Assembly (NCBI RefSeq): GCF_000219625.1
Contig: NC_018218.1
Location: forward strand, 1,426,001-1,490,000
DNA: 64,000 nt
From: Zymoseptoria tritici IPO323
Lineage: Eukaryota; Ascomycota; Dothideomycetes; Mycosphaerellales; Mycosphaerellaceae
Reading direction: 5' to 3'
The position numbers and the translations under genes were made by a program. Within the stretch, counting starts at the first letter, position 1. Each line of letters opens with the position of its first letter. Of this stretch, positions 55,306 to 64,000 are shown piece after piece. A model generated the notes under the pieces. That model did no database searches and was not told where the DNA came from. It saw only the letters and a program-made list of their open reading frames with translations.

Positions 55306-56513
55306 GGCGTGAGACTATTCGCGATCCAGCCCTGTAAGCAAGGCTTCTCTCCCTGTCTGCAAATGATTGTGGTGATGGATGGTATCAAGTTCGTCTGGAG
55401 GTGTTGATTGTCCGCGAATCAATACAGCGCGATGCGCGGGGTGATATCGGGAGCGACAGTCTGGACTGTACACAGACTGGAGGAATGGTCGTTTGATGGA
55501 CCGTGGATGCGCGGAGATGTTTCAGGACGGTATTTGTGTGCCGGGATCTGTTTACGTTACGTCGATGCGGCTAGGATGAAGCGGCTTTCCCGTAGCAACG
55601 ATAGAGAGAGTTCGACACAAGAAATATATTGTTGTAGGGAGGATGGGAAGGATGAGGAGAAATTAAAGGAAATGTACAGCAGAGTGGTCAGCAGGCTAAT
55701 CGCGTGTCTAATATGCAGGACTACCTTACTGTATACGAAGTACTTTGGTCTGCTCCAACATGAGCTTTCGCAGCTCTGCCACTCACAGGCTCGGCAGTGC
55801 CGCGAAACGCGTCCACCCCTCGAGGATTCAGGGACAAGGCCGGACGATCTCTCACAGGCGGGCGCGTGGTTGGTGGCAGGCTGACCGTTTGCAATGAAAC
55901 GCCTTCTCCCCGCCCACTCTGCAGAGTTGACGTCGCCAATGTGCGCATATGAGTTCATGCGATGGCTCAGTCTCGTGTTCCTCGTACACTTCATTATACA
56001 ATGCACAGCACTTCGTTGTAAGCAGTCTCGGCGAAGAGTCAAAGATGGGCCCGTGTACTCGACGATCTTAGCGCGGAAGCATGCGAGAGCCGCGGCATGG
56101 GTCTCGAAATAGCAACACAGCTAAGTACTCGCTTCTCCAATGATTACGTCGATGCAGACAACTTTGAAGACGCGACGTCCGTTCGACTATACAATGGACC
56201 ATGCCATTGAACAGTCGGACTGTTGAAGTGAACGACCGCACGGTGAATGAGCGGCATCTGCCTTCTAGTACGGCCTCTTAGAAGGTGCGGTGTTAACAGC
56301 ATCAACCAATCTTCAATGCCCTGAATCCATACCTCTTGGCACCGCTTCATGTGTTCCGACCTCTACTAAACTTTTCTACTCTGCCACCAAGCATACGTAC
56401 TCGTGCGCCGCCGATACAACCCTCAATCCTGCAGCTGACCCTGCTCAATCCATTCCCCACGGCGTAACGATCTTCCTACCGACCGCTCGCCTCGCCTCCA
56501 GACATTCACCACC
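55306..56513. promoter_or_regulatory. Divergent promoter region, chitin synthase and phosphatase
   Basis: A 1.2-kb head-to-head gap. Frames such as 55408-55884 have poor composition. No repeat, RNA gene or protein-coding exon is supported. Confidence 0.4.
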
Positions 56514-57077
56514 ATGGCCTCAGGCACATCCACCCCCAGCGGCCGCCAGGTCTCCGTCCTTTTCGTCTGCCTCGGAAACATCTGCCGATCTCCCATGGCA
56601 GAAGGCGTGTTCCGGCATCTCACCAACTTCGAAACCTCCGATCCACACCCTCTCATCGCCGCCATCGACTCCTGTGGCACGGGAGCCTACCATGCCGGCG
56701 ATCGACCCGACTCTCGCACACTTTCCGTACTGAAGGATAACGGGCTCTCGAGCTACAAACATGCCGCGCGAAAAGTGCGGGTGCCGGAGGACTTTGAGAA
56801 GTTTGATTACCTGATCGCGATGGACGAGGATAATTACATGGATCTGAGGGATTTGGTGAAGAGGACGAAGAAGAACAAGGGGACGCTGGGAGATGAGCAT
56901 TTGGACAAGGTGAGGTTGTATGGAGAGTTCGGCGGCAAGGACAAAAAGGAGGAGATTGGCGATCCTTATTATGGTGGGAGAGAGGGCTTCACGATCGCGT
57001 ACGAGCAGGTGGTGAGGTGTGGGAAGGGGCTGTTGAAGGAGATTGAGGAGAAGGCGAAGGCGGAGGCGGAGGAGTGA
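56514..57077 (+). CDS. LTP1: Low-molecular-weight protein tyrosine phosphatase
   Basis: Intronless 187-aa protein. The P-loop VCLGNICRSP gives nucleophile Cys19 and Arg25 in CX5R near the N-terminus, as in the family. SCGTGAYHAGDRPDSRT and the YLIAMDEDNY segment are conserved family landmarks. The general acid is the Asp in GDPYYGG near residue 149. The C-terminus is Lys/Glu-rich. Likely cytosolic; acts on phosphotyrosine or small phosphomonoesters. The start lies in a good context (CACCATGG). A plus-strand gene with the dispersed-motif family in its 3' flank. Confidence 0.94.
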   Translation: MASGTSTPSGRQVSVLFVCLGNICRSPMAEGVFRHLTNFETSDPHPLIAAIDSCGTGAYHAGDRPDSRTLSVLKDNGLSSYKHAARKVRVPEDFEKFDYLIAMDEDNYMDLRDLVKRTKKNKGTLGDEHLDKVRLYGEFGGKDKKEEIGDPYYGGREGFTIAYEQVVRCGKGLLKEIEEKAKAEAEE

Positions 57078-57918
57078 GGATACGAGGTTAGAGTTGGACA
57101 ACGATGAAGAAGGCAATGCCATGGGTACACGGTACACGATGGGAAATTCTCGCACAGGTGGCCGCCAATACCGCTGCTCGAAACAACCATATCTCGAATC
57201 AACGGAATGCACGGCTGCAGTGCAGCACGCGAGTGGCTACGACCTCTGTCTGGACGGCCACAGTATACTGCACAAGCAACACTGTGGTCGCGAGCTGAAG
57301 GACCCGCCAACTTACCTTCGGACGATGTACTGGCAGCGACCACGACGGGAGAACTGCGATCCTCGAGAACAATCATTGGAGGACAATGTGGGAAAAGCTC
57401 ATCGTCTGAAGAGCTAGGTGTATTTCATCCTGTGCATAAGTTGGCAGGATATGCTTAATACCGTACAGGCAAGCCTAACCAGTCGGCCAGCCAGCTTAGC
57501 AGGACATTGTAAATCTTTGGGCAGGTAAGTTGGCAAGGCACCTTATAGAGCTGTACAGGCTCGTCGGCAAGACACGCGAAATAGCGGTACGGTTCAGTCA
57601 GCACGACATGCGAAATGTTCCAGCAGGGTAATATGGCAAGTCACGCCGGTGCTACGCGTTTTCAGTGTCAACTCTCGGACCCCTTCACTTACACCACAAC
57701 CTCGTGGAACGTCCTTACCAAATAGACTTTCGCTAGCGTGGATCTTGCTAACCTCCTCCGCTTGACCGATATCCTTGCCCGAGTTCAGAGCACCACTCTC
57801 TTCACTTTTGTTCTTCACCAGCATTTATAGCATCTGAAGGCATACACAATCTTTGCGTCGATTCGGACCCGGTTTACAAACGCATACTCAATCAAGAAGG
57901 AGCACATCTAATCACACA
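57078..57918. repeat. Intergenic with dispersed-motif copies
   Basis: From about 57430 to 57640 short related units recur: ATAAGTTGGCA, GTAAGTTGGCA, CCAGCCAGCTTAGC (reverse complement of GCTAAGCTGGCTGG) and repeated CGTACAGG/GGTACGG. The rest is the promoter of the small gene that follows. No ORF is supported. Confidence 0.5.
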
Positions 57919-58193
57919 ATGGGCGGATTCAGCAAATTCGTCGGTAAACCTCACCTTGCATCCATTGCCTCGATGTTCCCTCCGTGTGTAAACAGCTCTG
58001 ACGAGAAGTGACAGACAAAATCCTCACATCCAAATTCAACAAGCCCTTCCCGGTGACTCTTCTTCCCTCGGCAATCGGCTATTATCTGGGCGTCAAGCAG
58101 GGCGAGAGACAAGCGCAGGTTCTGGCCGAGATTCGAGCACTGGACCGCGGCGAGCATGGGAAGGTAGACCAGATTGCTGGACATCCACGGTGA
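57919..58193 (+). CDS. 67-aa single-pass membrane microprotein
   Basis: Two exons, 57919-57943 and 58015-58193, with a 71-nt GT-AG intron (CTGAC branch point). The product reads MGGFSKFVDKILTSKFNKPF, then a short hydrophobic stretch PVTLLPSAIGYYLGV, then a charged helix (KQGERQAQVLAEIRALDRGE). Size and layout resemble small inner-membrane subunits or assembly factors of mitochondria, but I do not recognise the family. Clean splice signals and conserved-looking sequence support a real gene. Confidence 0.6.
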
Positions 58194-58795
58194 TCGCGGG
58201 ATGCGGGAGAGGTGAAGGTTTTAGCGGCTGGCCCTCCGATTTGTCGGGTGTTGGGAAGGGTTGTGGAAGGCAGGGCTATTGTAACGGTGGTAGGGGCGAG
58301 AGGGCAGCGAATCGGGCTTCAGGGGAAGAGATCGACGGCGACCAAGATACTCAGAGCATCAAGGACGGTCGGCATGTCTGGTATTTGGACTATTCGGCTG
58401 TCTCGAATGGCTGATATTGAGATAAGTCGGTCATATAGTGCTGGTACCTGGCCATCGTATTGTTGGGGTACCTATCTCCGCAGCATATCTTTGACTTGTT
58501 ACTCTGCCTCATGTGATGTGTTGCCATTGTGTTCACTGCAATCGCTCTTAGATTCTCAGATTCTCGAATTTTCTCTCCTGCTCCAGCCTTCCCTCAATGC
58601 AGGGCTTGTTCCCTTGTGGAAGCTCTCTCGATCGCACCGTGAACGACCATACTGCTTATTGCGATGCGGTGAGAATGAACTTTGTCCGTACGATCGACAC
58701 GTCAGCAAGAACAATCGACATCACAATCGATCAAGGACAGCCCAAACCCTCCTCCCGATCTTCCACCGTCCATCGTCCGGCAATTATCCAACCGT
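58194..58795. other. Convergent intergenic gap
   Basis: Tail-to-tail gap between the microprotein gene and the membrane/coiled-coil gene. A plus-strand frame of 207 codons (58212-58835) lacks coding character. Nothing else is supported. Confidence 0.4.
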
Positions 58796-60009
58796 TCACC
58801 GCACCGGTCCCCCAAAAGTATCCTTGAGCTCCTGAAGCTGAGCGACGAACATGCTCCTCACCTCCTCCTCTTTCCTACAACTCTCACCGTCAAATCTCTC
58901 CTGCATCTCGTCCAGCTGCGGAAGCAAGATCTTATCCCTTTCCTGACTGAGTCGCGATACCTCTCGAATATAGCCGCCAAAAGATCCGTCCGACGAGTCC
59001 GAATCATATTGTCTTGACAGATTGAACTCCATGCCGGCTCGAATTGCGTTGAATTCCGTTTGAAGTTCTTCTGCTATATCCTGGACAGTCATGTTGGAAA
59101 ATCTCTCCTGGGGTGAGTCGAACCCCGAAGTGTGTGGCGATTCGCTGAGAGAAGCTTCCTGTGAGTCTAGCTCCGTGGTACGTTCATTTTCCTGGTCTTC
59201 GGTGCATGTCGAGTTGCGAGTTCCTGTTCGGGTCACCTCCCAGCAGAGTCAGAGCAGTTTGGCGGACATGGCCAGTAGATGATGGAGTCGGTAGTCTACT
59301 CGGTTTGGCCATCATGGCTTCGAATCCATCACTCGTCGACCGAGGCCTATAAGAGAAAGCTGGAGTCAGACCCTTCTCCATCACAGGCGAGAAGAGCGAA
59401 CGTCTCCTCGGCATCAAAACTTCAACCCTCGTCGGTGTAACAGGCTCACTCATCCTCCTCAGCCGACTCCGTCTCTTCACCTCGTCCATCGAAAGCAGTA
59501 AAGCAGTCGGCTTGGTGGTCTTCACGAACTTGACCTCCTTCTTCTTCTTTTTTAGAACCAGCAAAGTACCAGGGAATAACCATCGTCTCGTCAAGAGAAG
59601 CGTCTGACTCTGGATCGGGTGCGTGAGACTTCGAAGTTGGATGAGGTTGTCGAAACCATCAACGGCGAAGAGGCAGATCGATCCGAATACTAGCGTTGAG
59701 AGGACTCGTGGTGGTGGGTCGTTGTTCGTTGAGGACACATTGCCGTGATTTAGAGGACCGAAAACGTGGTAGATGTTGACCATACTGGCGAGTAGGATGA
59801 GTAGCTGGATTATCTCGATTGTATATGCCTATCGCACACCATCAGCACACAGTACCACGACGTTCCCAGCAGTCGTTCTCCAGTATACTTACATGGATCA
59901 TCATGGCTGAGCGAAGCGTAGTCTTGCAGAATGGCTGGATACACAGGCACTTGTAGATGGCACTCGACGTGGCTGCAACGATGACGAGGGTGACGGATGG
60001 GTCTGCCAT
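58796..60009 (-). CDS. Hypothetical membrane protein with coiled-coil tail
   Basis: Best model has three exons: 60009-59893, 59828-59300 and 59223-58796, giving 357 aa. Hydrophobic helices lie at about residues 5-20, 40-57 (IEIIQLLILLASMVNIYHVF) and 75-92 (VLSTLVFGSICLFAVDGF). A basic Ser/Arg-rich cytosolic region with KKKKK follows. The last ~110 residues are acidic and helical (ELQTEFNAIRAGMEF, VRSMFVAQLQELKDTF). Intron 1 (GTAAGT) is secure. Intron 2 is inferred from frame; an alternative 70-nt intron using GTGACC also works. Family not recognised. Confidence 0.6.
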
Positions 60010-60459
60010 GGTGTAGACGATTGCTGGAGCGAAGGAATGGTAGGGAGAGTAGGATGAATCGAACAATCTGAGGTAGCCATGGTGAAGGACAGGGAGAAAT
60101 CGACGTGTTTGCTGTGTCTCACCGCGAGCGAGACAGGAATAAGACAATGCAGTAGAGTGGGCAGGAAATGATAGACAGTCTTGCATGCGAATCCACAGGA
60201 CGGCCCAACCGCATCCAAGGTGATCTTGCTGTGAGTGAAGAAGAGGTGAACATGGAAGAGGAAAAGGGGCCACCATGAATAATCGTTACATTGCAGCATC
60301 CACCACATCACATCTGCCATCTCCCTATCCACGAACTCGGCATCAAAGGCCAGAAAGCACAACAACCACAGGGTATGAAACTAAACTAAACAAAATCAAT
60401 CCAACACGACACATCCACTCGCCATGCAAAGACGGTATCTTTCTTCAATCCTCCCTCAA
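60010..60459. other. Intergenic, no supported gene
   Basis: Lies between the RasGAP 3' end and the membrane-protein start, both on the minus strand. A longer in-frame ORF extends into it from the downstream gene but starts at a less likely Met. Confidence 0.4.
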
Positions 60460-63400
60460 TCAGATCATTCCACCATACTCATTCCCATTCGCTGCGCCAT
60501 TGGACTTGGTCGCAAAACTCTGCCTGTCTTGTTCCTTGTGCTTGTCCTTCTTCATCTTCATCAAGTTCGGTACAAGTTTGCTCGTCATCTTCCTCTTCTC
60601 CTTTTGAGTCGACTTCTCCTTCTCGCGAGATTGAGCGGCTTCGACTTGCTTCTGAATCTGAAAGCGCGCCATTTCCCGCCGCTCGCGGTGTCGAACCTCG
60701 CGGTCGTAGTTGGGAAGTGCGGTCGTGGTGTTCTCGGTATCGCTGCTGACAGCACTTGCGGAGGCGGATTGGCTGGGAGAATCCTGGACGCTCTGTGCGT
60801 AGCCCCGGCTGGAGCTACCCTGAAAACTGCTGGCATGGCTGATGGAGCCCGGTCTGCCCCAGGCGGAGGAACGGGGTGTAGTAGAGTCCACCAGTGTAGG
60901 CTCCGTCCGTGCAAGAGTTGTATCGCTGTAAGGTCCTTGTCCAAAAGTGCTGTCGTCGCCGTCGTCTTCAGGGCTGCGCAGCTGCCTCATAGTGGCATCA
61001 ATTGTTGCTGCATGTGGATCATCATCTGGGAGCATGTTCGGATCACTCGCAATCTTGGCGGCCACATTATCGAATGCCTCCTTGGACGAGTTCTTGATCT
61101 GCGCCTTCTGAAGTTGATTAATCACGTCCTCCCATTGGAAGCTGTGCGAGCTGTCGGGTCGCTCGGCCCTCTCCGCACGATTGAGACACTCCTGTGTGCG
61201 GGTATTGAGCTGCTCGCATAGTACATGGAAGTCCCCCAACTCGCCATCCGTCGCCATGATCGCATCGAGGATGTCCGAATGTGTCTTTCCGGGGAGTGTA
61301 GCATTGTCCGAGGGATTCGAGAGTGCCATAACCGCTTCAAGCCAAAGATGGATCAGGTCCGCAAACGATCTGGCTTGGTCGATCAGGTACGGCAAGCTTG
61401 GGAATCCTTCACGACTGCTAGGCGGCAGACGTTGCATGATGGTCATGGGTGTGGTGTAGCTGAGATGCTGTTCCGCACTCACAACACCGGGAGGATAAGT
61501 CGGCGAGTTAGGCGCGTTCGGATACGATGCACCCGAAAGAGGCGCCGGTACAAAGCAGACGTCGTCGATGAATGTCTTGAAGCTTTCTCGATGCTGCACC
61601 AAGAAGACGTTCATCGGCTCCATCCAAGGTTCCTTGGTGCCAAAAGCGGCCATGTTGGCCATGGTCTGGAGCGACTTCGCGATGAGAGTGAATGTTCGGC
61701 GGGCTCGTGGTTTGATATCATCTAGCAGAAAGTCAGTCGAGGAGATCACAACAACAGATCGTGGTACTGCTCACCTTGCAGCAATCCAAACAGCTTGGGG
61801 TTGAGCACCGCCGGACAAAAGAAACGCAGAAACAAGAAACCAGACACGCTGCTGTAGCTCACACTGCGCAAGAAGTCGCCGTATCGGTCTTCGGCACAAG
61901 CTCGAATATGGCGGAAGATGATTCTCAGCTCGACCGGACAGCGTGCTTTGTTGGCGACAACGCCCTTCCACACGTCCTGCGTGCAGAGCAGTAGTCTCCG
62001 CCAATTCCGGTCCAGATCCGACGGCGAGTTGACGCGATTCGGATCAACTTCGCAGTCCTCATTCTTGTCGTTGATTTCTTGCAGCTTAGCGGCGAGGGAT
62101 TCCTCAAGGTACTCCTTCCCCACGCGCCGCATGTGAGTGTCCAGACTCTTGGTCAAGAGGGTGTTGCCTCTGAATAGCAGATTTGCTTCAAGCGTGGCAT
62201 TCTTGTTCATGTCGCGGACAAGGAGCTCTCTGTCGTTGCGGTCCATCCCACTATTCTCACCCTGCTCGTTAGAAGCACGCCGACTGTACCTCAATCTGGT
62301 AATAGGGCTCTCCTTGTGAGATCCGTCGATCTCCTCCTCTACCAAAGCCATGATCCAATCGCCGGCCTTTCCTGAAACTTGAAAAATGTTGAGTAGGCTG
62401 TCGCTCAGTCGTTTTAACTCGGTAGGAATTGTCTGTGCAATTTGCAGCGTCAACGCGTTCGAAAAACGGTGAAGCATGACATCCAATTTCTTGTAATCGC
62501 GGGCCATGAGAATGATGCCTTCGTCTGCGCGGATCTTGATGAGTACCTCGCCGACGCGCTGGCCATGCATGTTCGAGACCGGCCACCATTTCTCAATCTC
62601 CTTTTCCGGCTCGAGCTCCTCCATCTGGATCTCGACTTTGCCACAAACGACATCGTTGGTAAGATTTGTGTAGCCATCCTGCTGCTGTCCGAATGCGTCT
62701 GGTCCGTGGGACTTATCAGAGTGATCCTTGGCATTCGGTTGCTCTGGAGTCCGGCGCTTCACCAAGACACTGGCGTTGCTGAGCACTGGTGGGAGATCCT
62801 GAAACTCGAAGCTCTCTCCCCAGAGAGGATTTAAGCCCTGATACTTGACCACTGTCTTGCCTCGCGTCTCGTTGTCAAGAAGGACCTCCGCATAATAGCC
62901 ATGCTTCTCTTGGTTCGAGTTTTTGCCAAAGCCAGATGTGAAGCTCGTTTCAGCTCCAGCACCCGACTGCATTTTCGCTTCTCCAACCCTTACGCTCAAA
63001 CTCCGCTCCATGCGGAATGTGTACGTAGTGCTTGTCGCAATCATGCTTTCCAGATCTTGGTTGTCTTCGCCAAACTCCGAGTCTTCGTTGTCGATTCGAG
63101 GTCCATAGATCGACGGCATTGTGAAAGCTCGAAGGAGCACAAACCAGACCTCGAAAAGCACTCGATTCTCCAAGCTCAGAAAGATGGGCCTGATAAATCC
63201 CGGCTGCGTGTTCGCGAAACTCGAGGTGTATTGTGGATAGATGGCAATGCAGAAGTCGTTGTCCAGTACGCTGGAATCCAGACGCTGAATAGCGCATCTG
63301 CTGAGCTGGCTGAGCTGCACGATGGAGATTAGAGAATTGTCTGCATCCGAGTGCAGCTTCAATTCTCCATTCTCTCGTAGTTGACCGCTGATCCTTCTCC

Positions 63401-64000
63401 ATCTTCGCGAGGCCATACTCATCATCCGGCCTGTACTAGGCCTCGCTGTGGATGGTTGACCGAGACCACTGGTATTGTTGTAGCCGATGTTGGTATCCCA
63501 GTATATCATCTTGCCAATCTTGATCACCGGGTTCTCTTTTGTTGCGCCGCCAATAAGCGATCTGCGAGGATCGCTCTTGTTGCTGGCTTTGCTGGCCGCA
63601 CGGTCTCTATTGTTCATTGCCGTCTCGTTCATCGAGCCACCTCGCTTCCGGGCAAGGTCTTCGCGGACAAGGTCCGTCGTCGAAGGCGACTGCGATGTCA
63701 TGCCCATTTCCGAATCCGATCGCTGGTGATCACTGCTCGATGCTGAAGTGATATCGCCGCGAGGAGTCCAGTGCAGCAACGCTGCAAACCATGCGTCAAA
63801 GTCAGATTGCGTCTGCAGCTTGATGTGCACCTCGTCCGGCACCTGAGGGAAGGACAATTCGAGATAGGGAACATCGCCATCGAGGTTGGATCGCACGCTC
63901 GAGCCTCGCAATTCCTGCACCAACGTCTTGTGTGCTCCTTCGCTGCCTCTCGATTCGTACATCAAGCTTCCACTGTCGTCGTTGATATAGCAGTAGCTTT
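60460..64000 (-). CDS. BUD2: PH-C2-RasGAP protein, BUD2-like (5' end outside window)
   Basis: Two exons are visible, 64000-61774 (open at the window edge) and 61721-60460, with a 52-nt GT-AG intron, for at least 1,160 residues. A PH-like segment (YLELSFPQVPDEVHIKLQTQ...FDAWFAALLHW) is followed by a C2-like domain (YYAEVLLDNETRGKTVVKYQ, NPLWGESFEF), then a RasGAP domain with LLFRGNTLLTKSLDTHMR and the signature FLRFFCPAVLNPKLFGLL. RasGAPs accelerate GTP hydrolysis on Ras-type GTPases; the PH/C2/RasGAP order and size fit fungal BUD2/CLA2, which acts on Rsr1/Bud1 in polarity. The catalytic arginine finger is probably the Arg in FRGNT. The C-terminus is disordered and basic. Confidence 0.88.

Noticed and set aside
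58212..58835. 207-codon plus-strand ORF after the microprotein gene
   Set aside because: Poor composition, overlaps the 3' end of a better-supported minus-strand gene.
1..64000. Biosynthetic gene cluster or other co-functional system
   Set aside because: The hydrolase, SDR, transporter and regulators are scattered among housekeeping genes, and no core synthase is present.

Overview
This is a eukaryotic, filamentous-ascomycete window. Genes carry short introns (about 45-80 nt, with CTRAY-type branch points) and are densely packed on both strands. The products are fungal: chitin synthase, Zn2Cys6 regulator, GPI-anchored GH76 mannanase, LSB1/PIN3 SH3 protein, BUD2-type RasGAP. One AT-rich block shows repeat-induced point mutation (RIP). 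The protein style and RIP suggest a Dothideomycete, possibly Mycosphaerellales; that placement is inference.

Layout. 1-5.3 kb: end of an unrecognised gene, a CCHC/coiled-coil protein and an ISWI remodeller. 5.6-12.8 kb: a complete but dead Ty1/copia element on the minus strand, with 171-bp LTRs, a CATTG target duplication, a tRNA-iMet primer-binding site and a polypurine tract. It is saturated with RIP-type mutations but holds a clean, later 843-bp insertion and a RIP-damaged tRNA-Cys-like sequence. 13.6-25.3 kb: a membrane-anchored hypothetical, an alpha/beta hydrolase, a C2H2+Zn2Cys6 regulator, an SH3 protein, a membrane protein and NADP-isocitrate dehydrogenase with signals for mitochondria and peroxisomes. 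25.3-27.9 kb: no convincing gene. 27.9-37.7 kb: a class IV aminotransferase, TOM70, a DFG5/DCW1-type GH76, a GST-like protein and the mitochondrial rRNA methyltransferase MRM1. 37.9-43.7 kb: a PHD/chromo/SNF2 (Mi-2/Mit1-like) remodeller followed by a zinc-finger ORF that may be its C-terminus. 44.0-64.0 kb: an SDR, an MFS sugar transporter, a multi-zinc-knuckle protein, a chitin synthase, a low-molecular-weight phosphatase, a 67-aa membrane microprotein, a membrane/coiled-coil protein and a PH-C2-RasGAP protein cut by the window edge.

The genes are mostly housekeeping and do not form a biosynthetic cluster. Loose themes are chromatin remodelling (ISWI, Mit1-like), mitochondria (TOM70, MRM1, IDP) and cell wall or polarity (GH76, chitin synthase, LSB1/PIN3, BUD2-like).

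The least expected signals are: the strict sequence context of the RIP damage and its escape at the element's outer edges; the young insertion next to the tRNA remnant; two introns in one zinc-knuckle gene that appear to end in AT; and a short degenerate motif family in at least four intergenic gaps, three of them 3' of genes. Exon structures were derived by hand from splice signals and reading frame.
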